The position numbers and the translations under genes are program-made. Under the pieces are notes generated by a model. That model searched no databases. It was given only the letters and a program-made list of their open reading frames with translations, and was not told the origin of the DNA. Shown in pieces: positions 1 through 59,809 of a stretch of 64,000 nt of DNA. Source of the DNA: Dipteris shenzhenensis (Eukaryota; Polypodiophyta; Polypodiopsida; Gleicheniales); NCBI GenBank assembly GCA_047967505.1, contig CM106538.1, one strand, 5' to 3'. Numbering within the stretch: the first letter of the stretch is position 1; the number at the start of each line of letters is the position of its first letter.

Positions 1-1073
1 AAGGCGTAGGATGACTTGAGTGAGTGCACAAGTACACAAAAAGTGAGTTGAACACAAGCACTAAAAGAGTGTTGGGTTCATTCCTACAAGAGAGATTTAT
101 ATATGAGTTTTGATGCTCTCTTTAGAATTATTCTCTCTAGAATCTCATATTAATCCGTCCCTTACATGTCTTGCATTGTCTTGGAATAATCAAAACTCAA
201 TTTGGAGCTTAGAACAAAAGTTCTTATGCTAGCTTTATCATGCAACACTCTAGTGAACCCTCTCACCCTCTCTCTTACTAGATCTAGTCTTCTTTATCTA
301 ACAAGAACATTGAAATTCTTTAAAAGCATCTAGATGTAGTTGAGAGTGTTGTGGTCAAATCTATCAAATATTCTCACATTTAATTTATTACAACCAGAGC
401 TTTGCTACTATCAAACACAGTCGAAGCTAAGGTAGGGGAGAAGGAGCTCATAGGTGGGCATAGTGTTCTCATCACTTATTCTCAGGAGCTCGTCAAATTT
501 TGTAAAAGCTTCTATTAGAAGCCTACACCATGAAGGAAAGAACCCAAGCCAAGATGGAGGCAATAAATGAGTGCATAAACACCAACCCCACTTTATTTGA
601 AGGACAAGAAGGCATATTAAGTCTATTGAGCTCTACAAAAGTATGAAAGAGATGAATAACGATATAGTCCCCATCATGGACGGCCTACTGAGAATATAAA
701 GAGAATTGACAACGAAGCTTGCCAAAAAGAAACCCATTTAATCAAGACACATCACCCTACTCAATGTCTCCTTAAACCATCAACAAAGTGCTTAGTAAGA
801 AATCACCTAGTATTGAGTAAAATCATCAAAATTTCTTGATCTATTTTCCCAAACACATATATATCCTAGATACTAGGAGAATTTGCTCATTTTATTGACA
901 CATTGAAGATTTATTTTGCGCTTCACTTTTTGTCATGAACATTACATACTAAATAAAATTCATAAATTGACTCCTCCATGATGGACGATTCAATGCCAAT
1001 TTCAAAATCAAATTTTAAACTCACATGGCGATTCCAAAGTGGGACAAAAGAATGGTGTGTATGTGTAATTTTT
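1..1073. other. Unassigned AT-rich sequence
   Basis: No open frame, RNA gene or repeat boundary can be supported here. It lies beyond the 3' end of LCB1 and next to a decayed gypsy fragment, so it is probably old transposon or intergenic sequence. That is inference only. Confidence 0.4.
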
Positions 1074-2130
1074 TCATCCATGATTATATTTTTCCCTTAG
1101 TTTGTTATGTAGATTGAGCATGGTCAATTGCTTCCACATAATTCTGAATATGCAACTGCAATTCCCGATGATCGGAGTGACGAGAGTGACCAACTCGGGA
1201 TTAGCAATGTTTGCTTCACACTGAGCTCCCATATCTTCTGCACGTATACCCAACTTTGCTGCGATCTCAGGTGAAATGAAATTCCCTCGAGCTCCCGAAT
1301 CAAAGAAACTAAGACACGATTGATCCCTGATCTTTCCCCCAGCCTTGCATTTCCTCTTTATGTTCATGCTTTTCCTCTGAAAAAGCCTTCCTCTTCCGAT
1401 AAGGACATTCATGGGCTTTATGGCCTTCCTGCTTGCAAATAAAACACTTGTGGGCTTCAAACAGTGCCTGCTTCTCCTAGGGAGACAATCGAGGTCGTGA
1501 CAAAGGCTTTCCACGCCTCTGGCCTGCAACAAAGGCTGATTTTGCTGGTTTTTCGAACCACTTAGCCTTTATTAAATCCCTGGCATTACCTTTGTTTCCC
1601 AAGCTGTTTTTGAACCCACTGATCCGTCTGCATCAAAGCATATGCTATATTTGCATTCTCTATGAGTTGGGACAGATTTGTCACCTACGTTTTTGTGCAA
1701 TAATCCCTTCTCTCTTTAGGCAATCCTCAACAGTATTTCTCAACCTGCTCAGAGAAGGGAACCTGACAGTAAGAACTGACAGGTAACAAGGCATCCCAAA
1801 ATCTCTTGTTTTATTCATCCAAATTTCTGCAACCCTCTGCATTAAGCTGATGCACTGAGTCATAATGTCCACTTCAAAACGTGGTCGTCAGCCATGCCAC
1901 CTTAAAAAACTGCTTAAACTTGACCCATGTCGCGGGAGCTTTTCATTGCAAAAGTAAATTAGTCTACCAGTGAAGGGCATTACCCTTCAAGAAAGTGGCA
2001 GCTTTTTTTATTTTTGAGCTCTCAGTGAAGTTACCTCCGGTATATGCAGCATCAAACTGTTGCAAATACATCAAAGCTTTCAACCGGTCTTGCATCCGAA
2101 TCATCTGACTCATCAAACTCCTCATCCTGA
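1074..2130 (-). pseudogene. Ty3/gypsy gag-protease remnant
   Basis: Read on the minus strand, the segment holds the end of a gag core near 1,900-2,000, then a CCHC zinc knuckle at about 1,400-1,450 (CFICKQEGHKAHEC), then a retropepsin-like start near 1,230-1,330 (FFDSGARGNFISPE, with the D-S-G catalytic triad). Knuckle and protease are in different frames, so at least one frameshift is present. The gag part matches the gag of gypsy-3 at 46.5-46.9 kb in order and wording, so the two belong to one family. No reverse transcriptase follows; the element is a fragment downstream of LCB1. Confidence 0.8.
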
Positions 2131-2530
2131 GGGGCTACATGCATTGACTCAAGGGGAACATGCTGTCCCGCACTAGGTGCATCATACAGTCTGTAAGGAC
2201 TGTTTGTCAGTCCGTACAGGTTGAAAAACACGCCGTACAGCAGCAGATAGGCGCCAGGAGGAGCTCCAGCAGATCACAGAAGGTGCTCCTTGACTCGGGC
2301 TGCGTGCAACAGGGCTGGATGCAAGGAAACAGAGAAAAACAGCAGCAAAACAGCGACCAGCAACCTCTGGAAGGTTTGGCACAGCAAGGAGCAGGAGAAG
2401 ATGCAGAAGTGGGTCAATTCTAGAGCAGGCCCTTGGTTTGGACGCCATCTGCCCTAAAGGAGGGGAAAAGATGCTAAAAGTGGAGCTGGTAGGTTGCATG
2501 CCTGACACGTGGCACATTAGGGGCAACTTT
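2131..2530 (-). other. Probable gypsy leader remnant
   Basis: This lies upstream of the gag remnant on the same strand. It contains two CCGTAC motifs near 2,213-2,250, the motif that is heavily repeated in the leader of gypsy-2. No protein is supported. Confidence 0.35.
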
Positions 2531-2547
2531 TGACACGTGGCACATTA
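2503..2547. repeat. 28-bp direct repeat with TGACACGTGGCACATTA
   Basis: The 17-mer TGACACGTGGCACATTA occurs at 2,503-2,519 and again at 2,531-2,547. It includes a G-box core (CACGTG). It may be part of a lost LTR promoter; that is inference. Confidence 0.6.
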
Positions 2548-4703
2548 ATGCCCCTAACCCTCTATACCAAGGAAACGTTGGTTTCCTAGGGCAACTTTTA
2601 AAGGCTCTAACCTCACTAACCAATAACAAACATTGGTACTGTCTAGGGGCAACCTTTTAAGCCTTTTTAACCCCTCTTCCCATGTGAAACTTGGGAATCT
2701 ATCTGGGGGAAAACTTCCTAGCTCCGTCACACCCCTCCGCGAGGTCAAAGTGATGCCATGCCTAGATTCTAACAGTTAGGTCTAGCCAGTGTGTCCGGTT
2801 AGATGTTAACACTAGGGGCTTTCAGGAACTCATCACTCCTCTAGGCCAGTCCCCCATGGCCAAACTGGTTACAAACTTAGTCATAGCTTATTTGCTTACA
2901 AAATTCACGTCCCTATCACATCTTTTTTGTCTTCCTCTTTCCTATGGATAGAGAGTATAGTCTAGACATCTTAGACCAAGATGCACCTTTCATACTCTAA
3001 TGAGCGTTTTAGTACCCAAATGATATGTTGTGTACAGCTCCTTTCTTTTTCTTGAATAGAATTTCACTATGTTGAAAAAAAGAAATATAATTTGTGATAC
3101 CTTGGCTAGGAACAATCATGTATAATGTGATAGTGGGAAGAACTACTCTTCATCAAGAAATGTTTTCAGTATATTAAACAAAATAGTGCCTCAATGTACA
3201 AAGATGTCAGCTATTGGACCAGCGAATTAATGAATTGTGCAACTATAGTCAATTATAGAGCCTTGATTCGTTCAATGCATGGACCTTGAAACAATCTATG
3301 AGACTTACAAAGAGCTTCAGAGGCTTCCGTATTCCTGACAAGGGTTCTTCACAACAAGGCCAAGGGAGGACTGTGCATGTTAAGGATGCCAACAACAAGG
3401 ACATTAGTAAATGACATTCAAGTCATGCTTCTCCATATGCTGTCTAAATAATAGAGCTTCAATGGCTATATATGTTGCGAACAATTTGCAAGGCACTGCT
3501 AGATAGAAATGGTCCCTAGCTTTTTGAACAGGGGCAGGAACTCCCTCTATTCGGCCTTGCTCATGAGCGTTTTTTGTGAAGCAGATCTACTCTCCAATCA
3601 GCCCCTTGGGCTGCCAACAATTGAGGGCACACTGCACTCCAATCAACTCATTGGAATTGGTATTTGGAGAGCCCTTTGATTGTATTTTTCTGTTTTGGGA
3701 GTAATTTGTGACACCAGAGTTTTAGATCCTTCGCGGGCAGCAACGATACCATTAACTTTGTGCTTCTATGGTTGATGGTGCCCCTTTCCTAGGATAGTCC
3801 AAGGAACATTCTTTTCTCCCTCCAAGTGTTTCAATGGTTTGAGCACAGGTTGCTCCCCCAAGATAATTAGGTGTGTGTATTACATGCTGGAGAAACTCAC
3901 TCTTGAAGTTGTTTCTAGCACGTCACACTCAAAGTGAAAGGTCACCCTCCTACTACGCCGGTAAGTCATCATGCTCCTTTGCTAGAGCTTATATTTTAAG
4001 GAGCAGGCTTTTTTGGGTTTTTCATTAACCAGTAGTGAGGATTGGGATTGACCTTCGTCTCCCACCTCATGAGCAGGGTTTTGAGAGATCGCGGAAATTT
4101 GGGAATTTTTTCTCCCCTCTGTTGTGTTGGGATTTTGGAGGTTTTCTGTGGAGGCTTGGGATGGAGCTCTCCCGAGTCCCACCTCTGCTGTAATGAGTAT
4201 ACCTCGGTACTTCGTTGTTTCGAATTGACTTTTTTGGTTAATGCACTACTAGACACCTGTACTCTAGTGTAAATCCAGTTTTGCACAACTGGTGCACATC
4301 GAACAAGGCTCCAAACGAGCCTTTTCCTATATATGTACCTGTTTAGTATAACAAATTGTGGATCTGCAATGCTGCTGATGACAGCCATAATACGAACTAG
4401 AATAAGAAGTGATCCTTTGTTAATTCTTATCAAGCTACCAAAAATCTAGGACAAAAAAAAAAGACTCGTAGACAGCTTGAAATATGGGAGAATTTTTCAC
4501 AAGAGATTTGATAATTAAGCTGCTCCGTTTCTTTGAGATAACATATACGGCACCCCTGTGGACTGTAGTCCAAAGAATCACTGACTAACATCTCATCCAT
4601 CCCAAAAAACACTTCATCAACCGAACTTGTTTGCACATTTGACCTCTTTATACAGAGAGAACACATGAAAACACTTGATGAACTCGTAATGACCATTGCA
4701 CTC
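2548..4703. other. 3' flank of LCB1, no gene seen
   Basis: There is no convincing coding frame. Short open frames here (for example near 4.0-4.4 kb on both strands) have no recognisable domain. The LCB1 3' UTR must lie just below 4,704, but I could not place its polyadenylation site. Confidence 0.4.
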
Positions 4704-51576
<46,873 letters not shown>

Positions 51577-52784
51577 CTAAAAAGTAAGCAACATCAACAT
51601 CTCTGGAAGCAATTCAAACATTCCATGATCTAGCATTTTCCCTGGAGATGAACCTGCCCAAAAATTTGAATGGCGGCATATCCTGCCTTTAGATACTAAA
51701 ATGCAGAGAGTTGTGTTTTATTCCAGATTTGGAAATTCGAGGGGCGGTTTGTTGTAAAATCCCTTGAGTGCTATATTTTGTAGAAACACAGATACTGGCC
51801 AATAAAGTATTAGCTTCCCTCCTCTATGTCCTATCATGGTGTGCATATAATCACCCAATTAGAAGGCAATTAAAACTGGTAAATGATAAGCTGGAAAAAA
51901 CATTGAAAAACAAGATGCCCAAAACAACTGTGGCTGCAAAGGGCACATCCCTTGAGAAAACTCCCTCTGATCCAAAGCCCAATTGGGTCAGTATCAATTG
52001 AGTAAAGGGCACCAACTATTGCTGTAAGAAAAGTTGTTGGGGTGAAAGATAAAAAACAGTGTAGAGGTTAAAACAAATCAATTTGGGGGGAGAAATATAG
52101 AACAAAATCTTCTTGAACATCCCTTTTCATATTTCAAAGCTCAAAAATGACAATTTGTTCCATAAGTGAGCAAAATCAAGATAAGTTTTTTGTTTGTTTG
52201 TCTGCATATTTTGGGATTAAAGGTGTTGTTTTAAGTGGAAATCCTTGATATGGACCAAAGCCTCCCAAAAATTAAAAAATCCCTTCCTATTGATTAGTTT
52301 GGGAGAGGAAGAGAGGGGATTAAATCGATGAAGAAGGTAAGCCATTTCCTTTTTGGCACAGGAACCACCTTCGCTTTCTCACCCGCAGCCCCCAGTCCCT
52401 TTGCCTCTCCCTTTCCGCCCCTCCCGCAGCTCGCTCCCCCCTCAGCTGTGCAGCTCCCCCCCCCCCAATTCTATCTCCAGATCATTCCCATGCACAAATC
52501 AATCCACAGAACACCCCCCAGCCCCGAACTCATGGGAGTGCGGAGAGATGAGATCCCACGTCATATGCAAGCTTCTATCAGAGGGGAAGCCACCCATCCC
52601 CATCACGGACCAGGCAACCTGAGACACATACGCCACATCGCTCTATGATGCTCTAGCCCAGGCACCACCTTATATGTCCTTGCCCAAGCCCACCACATCC
52701 ACCTTGTTTACCACATGGAATGTGCAGGCCGCATTACGCCAACTCCATAACAAAAGAGCACTTCACACATGGACAAGATGTTGG
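51577..52784. other. Region upstream of LCB1 exon 1
   Basis: It probably holds the missing first exon and promoter of LCB1 on the minus strand, but neither could be placed. The part at 52,370-52,480 is very pyrimidine-rich on the plus strand (G-rich on the minus strand) and contains a minus-strand GCGG|GTGAGAAA that could be a donor. The plus-strand open frames here have no recognisable domain. Confidence 0.4.
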
Positions 52785-53060
52785 AAATTGGGGTCCATTG
52801 TCCAACCTATAAGCCCCCACATGAGGAGAGCACAAGGACATGGTACCAAGATAGAAATGGGGGATTTGAGAGCCTTCTGTGTCTGCATCAAGTTCAGATG
52901 TCACATGGGTAGATCTAGGTGGAAGGGATCATCCACATGGCTGCCACAATGTCCACTGTTGGAGGTGGGCAACAAGGACAGCAGAGAGAGCTGTCATAGA
53001 AATACGATGATGTTGGCACCAGCTTGGAGTAGAAGAAACCATGCTTGGACAGGTCGGCTG
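52785..53060 (-). mobile_element. LTR-A fragment (reverse orientation)
   Basis: It begins TGTTGGAAATTGG and contains TAAGCCCCCACATGAGGAGA, as at the matching end of the copy at 8,641. The other end was not found; the boundary at 53,060 is approximate. Confidence 0.6.
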
Positions 53061-53106
53061 GGCTGTAAGGGTAAGGTTAGCAGGCTGCAGACAGAGTTGC
53101 ACACCC

Positions 53107-53842
53107 ACGCAGCATGCAGTAGTAGTTCTGATCGGGGCAGGCTGTGATCATGCAGCAGACAGACAGAGACATCAACGCTGCCACACGGCCGGGGCAGGCT
53201 GTGATCATGCAGCAGACAGGTGGAGACATCAAGGCTGCCACACAGCTGAAAGGCACCTGTTTTAGAGCGGGTCTCTGAGCAGGGCGGACCGGTTTGTAGA
53301 CTGGTCGACCAGTCTACAAACTGGTCAAACCCTTCCCTGGGTCTCCAGCTCTATATAAAGACCCCAATCCCTTGTTCGTTCTATCCAGTCATTTCAGGTG
53401 TTGTCTCTCACAATAAACTGTCTAGGAGTGCAGCAAGGAGGTCACCATTCACAGTTGGTGAGCCAGAGAATGTGCAGCAGACAGGCAGTAGTAGTTCTGA
53501 TCAGGGCAGGCTGTGATCATGCAGCAGACAGGCAGAGACATCAACGCTGTACGTGGCCAGGGCAGGCTGTGATCATGCAGCAGACAGGCGGAGACATCAA
53601 GGCTGCCACGCAGCTGATAGGCACCTGTTTTAGAGCGGGTCTCTGAGCAGGGCGAGCCGGTTTGTAGACTGGTCGGCCAGTCTACAAACTGGTCGAACCC
53701 TTTGCTGGGTCTCCAGCTCTATATAAAGACCCCAATCCCTTGTTCGTTCTATCCAGTCATTTCAGGTGGTCTCTCACAATAAACTGTCTAGGAGTACAGC
53801 AAGGAGGTCAACGTTCACAGTTGGTGAGCCAGAGAATGTGCA
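53107..53842 (+). repeat. Two tandem 368-bp units, possibly a TRIM-like LTR repeat
   Basis: The motif GCAGTAGTAGTTCTGATC recurs at 53,117 and 53,485, and GGAGACATCAAGG at 53,222 and 53,590. Each unit has a TATA box (CTATATAAAG), AATAAA, and a palindrome around TTTGTAGACTGGTC / GACCAGTCTACAAA. A shorter repeat, GGGCAGGCTGTGATCATGCA, occurs four times. A TGTGATC...TTCACA stretch of about 250 bp with a preceding GGGGCAGG could be a miniature LTR. No coding sequence is present. Confidence 0.75.
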
Positions 53843-55205
53843 GCAGTCTGCAACAAGAAAGGATGCAGAAGCATTACGAGTTCACACAAGAAGCAGCCCT
53901 TACCTCTAAGAGAGTCCTTGGTGCATACCTATGGCCAGTAGGAGAGCACACATGTACGGAAGAGCACTGTTCAAGGAACCAGCACTACACTAGGTCACTA
54001 AAGCTCATTGAGAAGCACGTAGCCAAAAGAGTGCAAGGACGGAAGTTTTGGATTCATTATATATGACTGTATTAAACCAGCCCGGGGGGTGAAATTGTTT
54101 TGTTTTCCCGTAGGTTTACTACTTTAATTAGACCACATTTTTGCGCGTACTATGTTTTGTAGTGTTTTGTATTGTTTTAGTAGTGCAAAAAGGGGGCTCA
54201 CTGAACTGTTGTTCCATTTAAAAAGGGGCTCACTGTACTGTTGTTCCCGCGGGAGTTGTATCTCAAGTTTATGGATCGAAATCCTGACATTTCAATTGGG
54301 TAGAGGAGCTTTGAGCATTGTAAGCCTTGGTACGTCAAGAAACTCAAAGATAGGAATGTTTGTTGTTGCAAAACACATAGAGCAAAGTCGATCGGACAGA
54401 AGATCCCAGTTTTGTATGCTTGGCTATCTCTACCTGCGAGCTGCACCAGCCCCCCTACCCTCTCCCCCGCGCTGCCTGTGGTAGCTCCTGCTCTTGCTCC
54501 GGCTTAGTACCCGCGACCTTGAAAGGGATGTTGTGCACCCGCGACCCCTTCATGAGATTCGTCGCCACAACCGTACGTGTTGCCACCACCATACAAGCGC
54601 CAAGCAGCCGGGGGCTACATGCCTGCGTGCAGGCGTCCTCTCAAGCCCGTGGCCTAGCTCCCTGGCGCGCGACCCGTGACCTTGAGCAGCATCTCCATCA
54701 GCACTAGTAGCTCGGTACTTATCCCGAATAACAAAGCTGCCCTCAGCTCTCTAGGGGCTAGTCCACGTTCAAGTCTCCAAGTGCCACTTAGCTCGATGTG
54801 AAGCAACCTTGAGCACACAACACACCCACAGCTCGTTGTGGATCATCCAGTCCTCCCTTTGGCGTTCTTCGACCTCAAACTCCACCTTCATCAACCAAAG
54901 GAGGCACCTCCCGCTTGTGTGTATAGTTTTTTGGTCTAGGGACTGGCATTGTACTTCATTTCCTTCCCCCAGTAGCTTGACCAGCCCCCTCAAGAAGGAG
55001 ATTTGAAGCTGCTCCCAAGCTCGTGGAAAGCTTCTTTGTGGCTTCTTTGTGGCTAGCTCTTCCTCGAGGCAGCTTACTTGTACAGTTCATTTTTCCTCGA
55101 GGCAGCTTTGGGGTCCTTATTTAGCCGGCTTCTTCTTCCTCTCCCAGGCGCTCTTTGCTTTTCTCTTCCTCTCCTTCCCTTCCCGCCTTTTGCAAGTGTT
55201 GCAGC
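53843..55205. other. Unassigned sequence upstream of LINE-2
   Basis: A short direct repeat of GGGGCTCACTG...CTGTTGTTCC occurs at about 54,193-54,246. The GC-rich part from 54.4 kb may be the 5' UTR of the LINE. No gene is supported. Confidence 0.4.
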
Positions 55206-55269
55206 TTTTTGCTTATTGCTAGTGACTTAGACATTGGTGGCGACCTTTGGTTTGGCCAGAGAGTCTCTA

Positions 55270-57170
55270 TGGCAGCACCCACGCCTCCCCCAACTGTCAA
55301 AGTTCTTCCATCACCAACGGATAAGCAACAGGTACAGCCAGCAGTGAATCTCTTACAGGCCAAGGCTGTTATAGGCAGGATAGTAGGCCTCACTATCTCG
55401 AGGAGATTGGATCCAAGCCAGCCTAGCACTAGATGGTGACCACATTCGGAAGGTCGCTATCTATGGACGCGGTGTCTTCCTCCTACAGCTAGGCACCTCG
55501 GATACCGCTCAGACTCTTGTTGAGCATAGCCCTATCCTCCTCGGATCCCATTTTGTTTACCTCATCCCTTGGTATCATGGCTTCACGGTAAAGGACATGG
55601 ACTCAACTCACCATGTTCCCCGCTTCCCACTGACGCTCCAATTCCCGAAACTTCCGAGGGAATACATGTCCATCCTTTCTTCCATTGGATGAGCGTTTGG
55701 CACAGTTTTGGAGTACCCAACAAAGTCGGAGGCGGCAGTGGTGGAAGATGATGGGGTTGCTCGACTTAGATTCGTGGTAGAGAGCCCGAATACCCTCCCA
55801 GACGTGATTCTCTTGGAGACTTTGCAGGAGGGTACTCTTCGTCAGCTGATGGAGGTCTCAAGCTTACCAAGCCAGTGTTTGAGACGTAGACAGATGGGGC
55901 ACTTAGCTCGAGATTGCACACAAGGCAAGCACCGGACTCATCCCTCCCCCCAAGAGACACAGGGACAGCGTAGCGATATAAGAGAGGAGGGGACTCGGAG
56001 CCCGCCTAGGCGGACGCAGCAAGAGTCTCAGAGACAGCAGCCAGAGTCTCAAACCCCTGGGTAGAACCTTCGGAGGGTAGATGGACTACGGTGGGGAAAA
56101 AGAAAAGGAGCAAGTGGGCCAAAAAGAATCAATGACATCGTGCCAACCGTAGGAGGCGAGCACAGATAGCTACGCAGTCACAGGGAGATCCGATTGGAGG
56201 CATAAAGGTATCACGTGATCCGGAGAGGGAGACATCGACCTCAGGACTTCCCTCGGGCCTCTCCGAAGGAGAGATTGCTCGTCCACCACAGTACCCCCAC
56301 CGCAGCCAGAGCCAGTGCCAGAGACTCCCAGAGCACCAGGGCCCACAGCCTCGCGGGCCCACCCCCCTCCGAGCTTTGAGGAGGAGCCTCAGAGGACACA
56401 GGCGCCTCCACTGCAGCACCTTTTCAGGGGACAATAGCAGACTCCACAGAGCCTTCTTCTCCCCCTCCCGTGGACCTGCCAGCCTCCTCTTTGTAGCCCA
56501 CTCCAGTGCCTCCCCCTCTCGAGCTGCCTCGGCCTGCTCCTTCCCCAGTGATTACCCTTACTAGCCACCCTTCTCCGCCAACCCCCTCCCCTTCACCTCA
56601 ATTAGCTGCAGCCTCTTCCTCGAGCACCTCGTCAGGCGCACCAGCTAACCCCGTTGTCGCGAGCACAGCAAAGGCCAAGGCTCCCACATTGACCTCTCCT
56701 CAGCAACAAGTTCCACACTCTGGGGTCATGTTGATGCGTGCTAGGAGACCGCTGCCGCTTGAGTTCTGGTGGTTGGGACCTTGGAACTATTTCAAGATTC
56801 CAGATCGTTACCCCATGCCCTTGGAGTTGACCATTCTGGTCCTGCAGCCCCGTAAAGGGGGGATCAGTGCAGTAGGATCATGCACCCACCCAGTTTGGAT
56901 CCTCCATTTTGCCTCCATAGGGGTGGAGAAGTGGACACCATAGCTCTTCAACGCGATGATGGAGCACCAGACATACCAAATGATGGATACGTGGATGGGC
57001 CCTCAGGGCATGGACCTCTGGCTCACTCACGGAGGTTCTGCATAGTTCCATATTGGCTTCCCTCCAGCGAAGCCAACGTCAGGCCTGGCTGTAGCAGTGA
57101 TCCGCCTGCCAACGGAGACGGCTCTCTCACAACCTCACTACTAGACCCTTCACCAGTGCACTGACCTCTT
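55270..57170 (+). pseudogene. LINE-2 ORF1 (nucleic-acid-binding protein) remnant
   Basis: The frame starts near MAAPTPPPTVKVLPSPTDKQ and continues in pieces to SEAAVVEDDGVARLRFVVES. A zinc knuckle near 55,872-55,915 reads CLRRRQMGHLARDC, with the second Cys replaced by Arg. A Pro/Gln-rich tail and a basic WGKKKRSKWAKKN follow. Further Pro/Ser-rich frames at 56.4-57.1 kb may be the end of ORF1. Several stops and frame changes are present. Confidence 0.7.
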
Positions 57171-57372
57171 CAACGTAGATGTCTCCTTCAAGCAGTACTG
57201 GGCACACAAGGTTGGGCACACAAGGTAGGGATCGAGCCAATGGCGACGTTCCGTCCGCACACGGACACAAATTACTCTCCCTCCAAATCTCCGACAAAGT
57301 CGTTGAAGTTAGGTTTCTTAGAGCAGGCTCCCACGCACAGGCAAGCCTTGTTCACTGCCGCCTCTTCCCCAT

Positions 57373-58020
57373 GGGTTTGACCATGGTGAGCTGGAATGCA
57401 CATGGCCTTCATGATCGTGCGCGCAGTCAGCCGCAATATCTGATTCTCCGTCAGGAACTGCAACGGGCTCTAGTAGATGGACCAATTGACTTTCTCTTGA
57501 TTCAAGAACACATGTTTTTCGCAGTAGGACATCTCCCTGGAAGGGGTCCAGAGGCTTGGTCCCCAACAGCCGGCAAGAGCGGAGGGGTCTGCATCTCAAC
57601 ATCCCAGACGGTAGCCGCAAACATTTTTACACAAGGCGAGCTCATTCCCAGCCACGCGGTGTGGATGGGCATCCAAGTGGGAGAGGCTTAGAAAGGTGTC
57701 TTGAGCGCGTACACACCCGCTTACAGATAGCACCACCTGGCTTTCTCGCGACAACTCACGGATTGCCTCCAAGAGGTGGACTCATGGATTGTTGGAGGGG
57801 ACTTCAATAATCTTGAGTTCCTGGAGGACAAGTAGGGAGGAGCCTCTTTTGCAGAGATGCCATCAGGGGAGAGGAGTACTTGGGAGCAGTTCATATTTGC
57901 GATCCACGGCCGCCGGGACCCTTGGCGGGAGCCTGAGTTTTCTAGGACCCTGGGCAACCTACGCTACTCCTTCGACCAACAGAGGCAGGATGGGCTATTG
58001 GAGCAAGCACCATGATGTCC
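57373..58020 (+). pseudogene. LINE-2 endonuclease domain
   Basis: It reads VSWNAHGLHDRARS, then DFLLIQEHMFF, SGGVCISTSQTV and WIVGGDFNNLEFLED. This is the exonuclease-endonuclease-phosphatase fold of APE-type LINE endonucleases, which nick target DNA. Two in-frame stops lie at about 57,690 and 57,727, with another near 57,833. Confidence 0.85.
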
Positions 58021-58689
58021 AACCATTCTCCAGTGGTTTTGCATGTAGAGCAGCCCCGTCGCAAGTCTCCAAAAAGGGGTTCGTATATCATATGTTCTCT
58101 TCCCAGAGGTGGATGTTCAATAGTTGATAGCAGATCTCTGGAGAGAGCAAACCCGAGGAGGGATGGGCGGCTTGGGTGGCTGAGAGGATTCAGCGTAGCA
58201 ATCGGGAGCTCCAGATTCAAGCACCCTCAGACGGAGAGCGGCTCTTCAAAAGCGGGAGAGAGCCCTTTGTAGAGACCTTGCATCTATCGAGAGACTCAAG
58301 GAGCAAGATCCGGGATCCCAATGGCTAAGGGATCGCTCGGAGTGTGCACACTTGGAGCTACAAGATTTGGAGGTTCATAGAGCAGAGTTCTCATACCATT
58401 CTTTTCAGGCCAAGTGGGTCTAGCTGGGAGATAGGATGACCCATCAGTTCTTCCAGGCCGCTAGACCACGGTCCACAGGAGCCCAACTTCAACAGCTTCG
58501 AGTCCCTTAGGGACACAAGCGCTCGGACCCGCAGGAGATCCTTGAGTTGACTACAACCTTCTACAGTTAGCTTTTTCAATCAAAGGAGGTATCGCCCACC
58601 ACCATCCTGGCTAGAGAGGCAGTATCGGAGTAGGTTTCTTTAGCAGTTTCGCAGGGCCTTAACAGACGGCTAGAAGCTCCTTTCACGGA

Positions 58690-59665
58690 TGATGAGTTGT
58701 GGGAGGCGCTTCCAGCCCAGAAGTGCCCTGGCGAGGATGGCCTAACCCCGACCTTTTTTCGATGCTTCTGGGAGCATGTTTCCACCCCTTTCAGACTAGC
58801 CCGTCAGGAGATCTTCAACTCAGGAGCACTCCCACACTCCTTGAGCAAAGGTTGGATATGCTTGCTTCGAAGGGGGGCGTTAGATCAAACATTCGACAGT
58901 GAAGGCCGATTATCCTTCTGGCACAACTTAAAAGATCTTGGCTAAGGTCTTGAGTCTACGTCAGAGATCCCATCTCCCAAATATCATTCGCAAGACGCAG
59001 ACCGGTTCTGTCCAAGAGGAAGCATCCTGGATAACATCTTCTCCTTCAGGGAGGCAGTGGACTAGGCCAGAGAGGAGGAGTAACCACTTGCCGTTTCCCC
59101 TTCTCGATTTCAAGAAGGCATATGCTATGCGGGCAGCTCCAACCAAATGATTATTGGGGGCCACACAGGCGAGGCCTTCCCTCTCTCCCGCTCATTGAGG
59201 CAGGGCTGCCCGTTGGCCGCTTATCTTTTCATTTTTGTTGCAGAGGCCATAGGTTACTTTCTGCGCTCCCAGGCTCTTGGTTTTACAGGGATCCGGCTTC
59301 CAATCAGATAGGAGGAGGAGCTCCTTGACTCCGAGTTCACAGATGACATAGCGCTCTATGTAAAGGGCTCTGCGGCCAACTTGGAGAGGATCAGAGGGGT
59401 CTTAGCCATTTATTGTGAGGCTTTCGGAGCTCGCATAAATTGGACCAAATCCATTGGTTTCTTCACAGGCTCGGAGGTCATTCAAGAGGTTCAAGATTGG
59501 GGAGCTGATTTTCGCTTTCGTTGGATCCTGAGAGGAGTGACGGCACGTTGCCTGGGCCTACCAGGTAGGCATTGACATCTCGGCAGAACAACACTTTAGC
59601 CGTAAGCAGAAGCTCTTATATTAGAGGTTTGTCAAACTCTCGCTTGCGGGTCGTGCACTAGTGGT
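58690..59665 (+). pseudogene. LINE-2 reverse transcriptase domain
   Basis: It begins LWEALPAQKCPGEDGLTPTF. After several frame changes come LSRSLRQGCPLAAYLFIFVA and the catalytic box EFTDDIALYVKGS near 59,330-59,370, where the expected Ala of FADD is Thr. CEAFGARINWTKSIGFF and a final SLAGRALVVNQ follow before the palindromic insertion. Confidence 0.85.
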
Positions 59666-59809
59666 GAACCAGGTAAGAATGGCACTAGTGCGGTGGCATT
59701 AGATCCATTCTCCAAAATAAGTGAGGAAACAAAGTTGAAACTTGAAATAAAAAATATATTTTAAAATTTCACGAACAGATATAGCAATAAAAAAATAGGA
59801 ATACTTACA

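Noticed and set aside
51768-52001. A 77-codon plus-strand gene upstream of LCB1
   Set aside because: No domain, no conserved motif and low-complexity lysine-rich wording; probably chance.
52328-52648. Plus-strand gene starting MKKVSHFLFGTG with a GTAAGC donor
   Set aside because: The following frame is a proline-rich read of a C-rich tract, with a competing overlapping frame of the same kind; not supportable.
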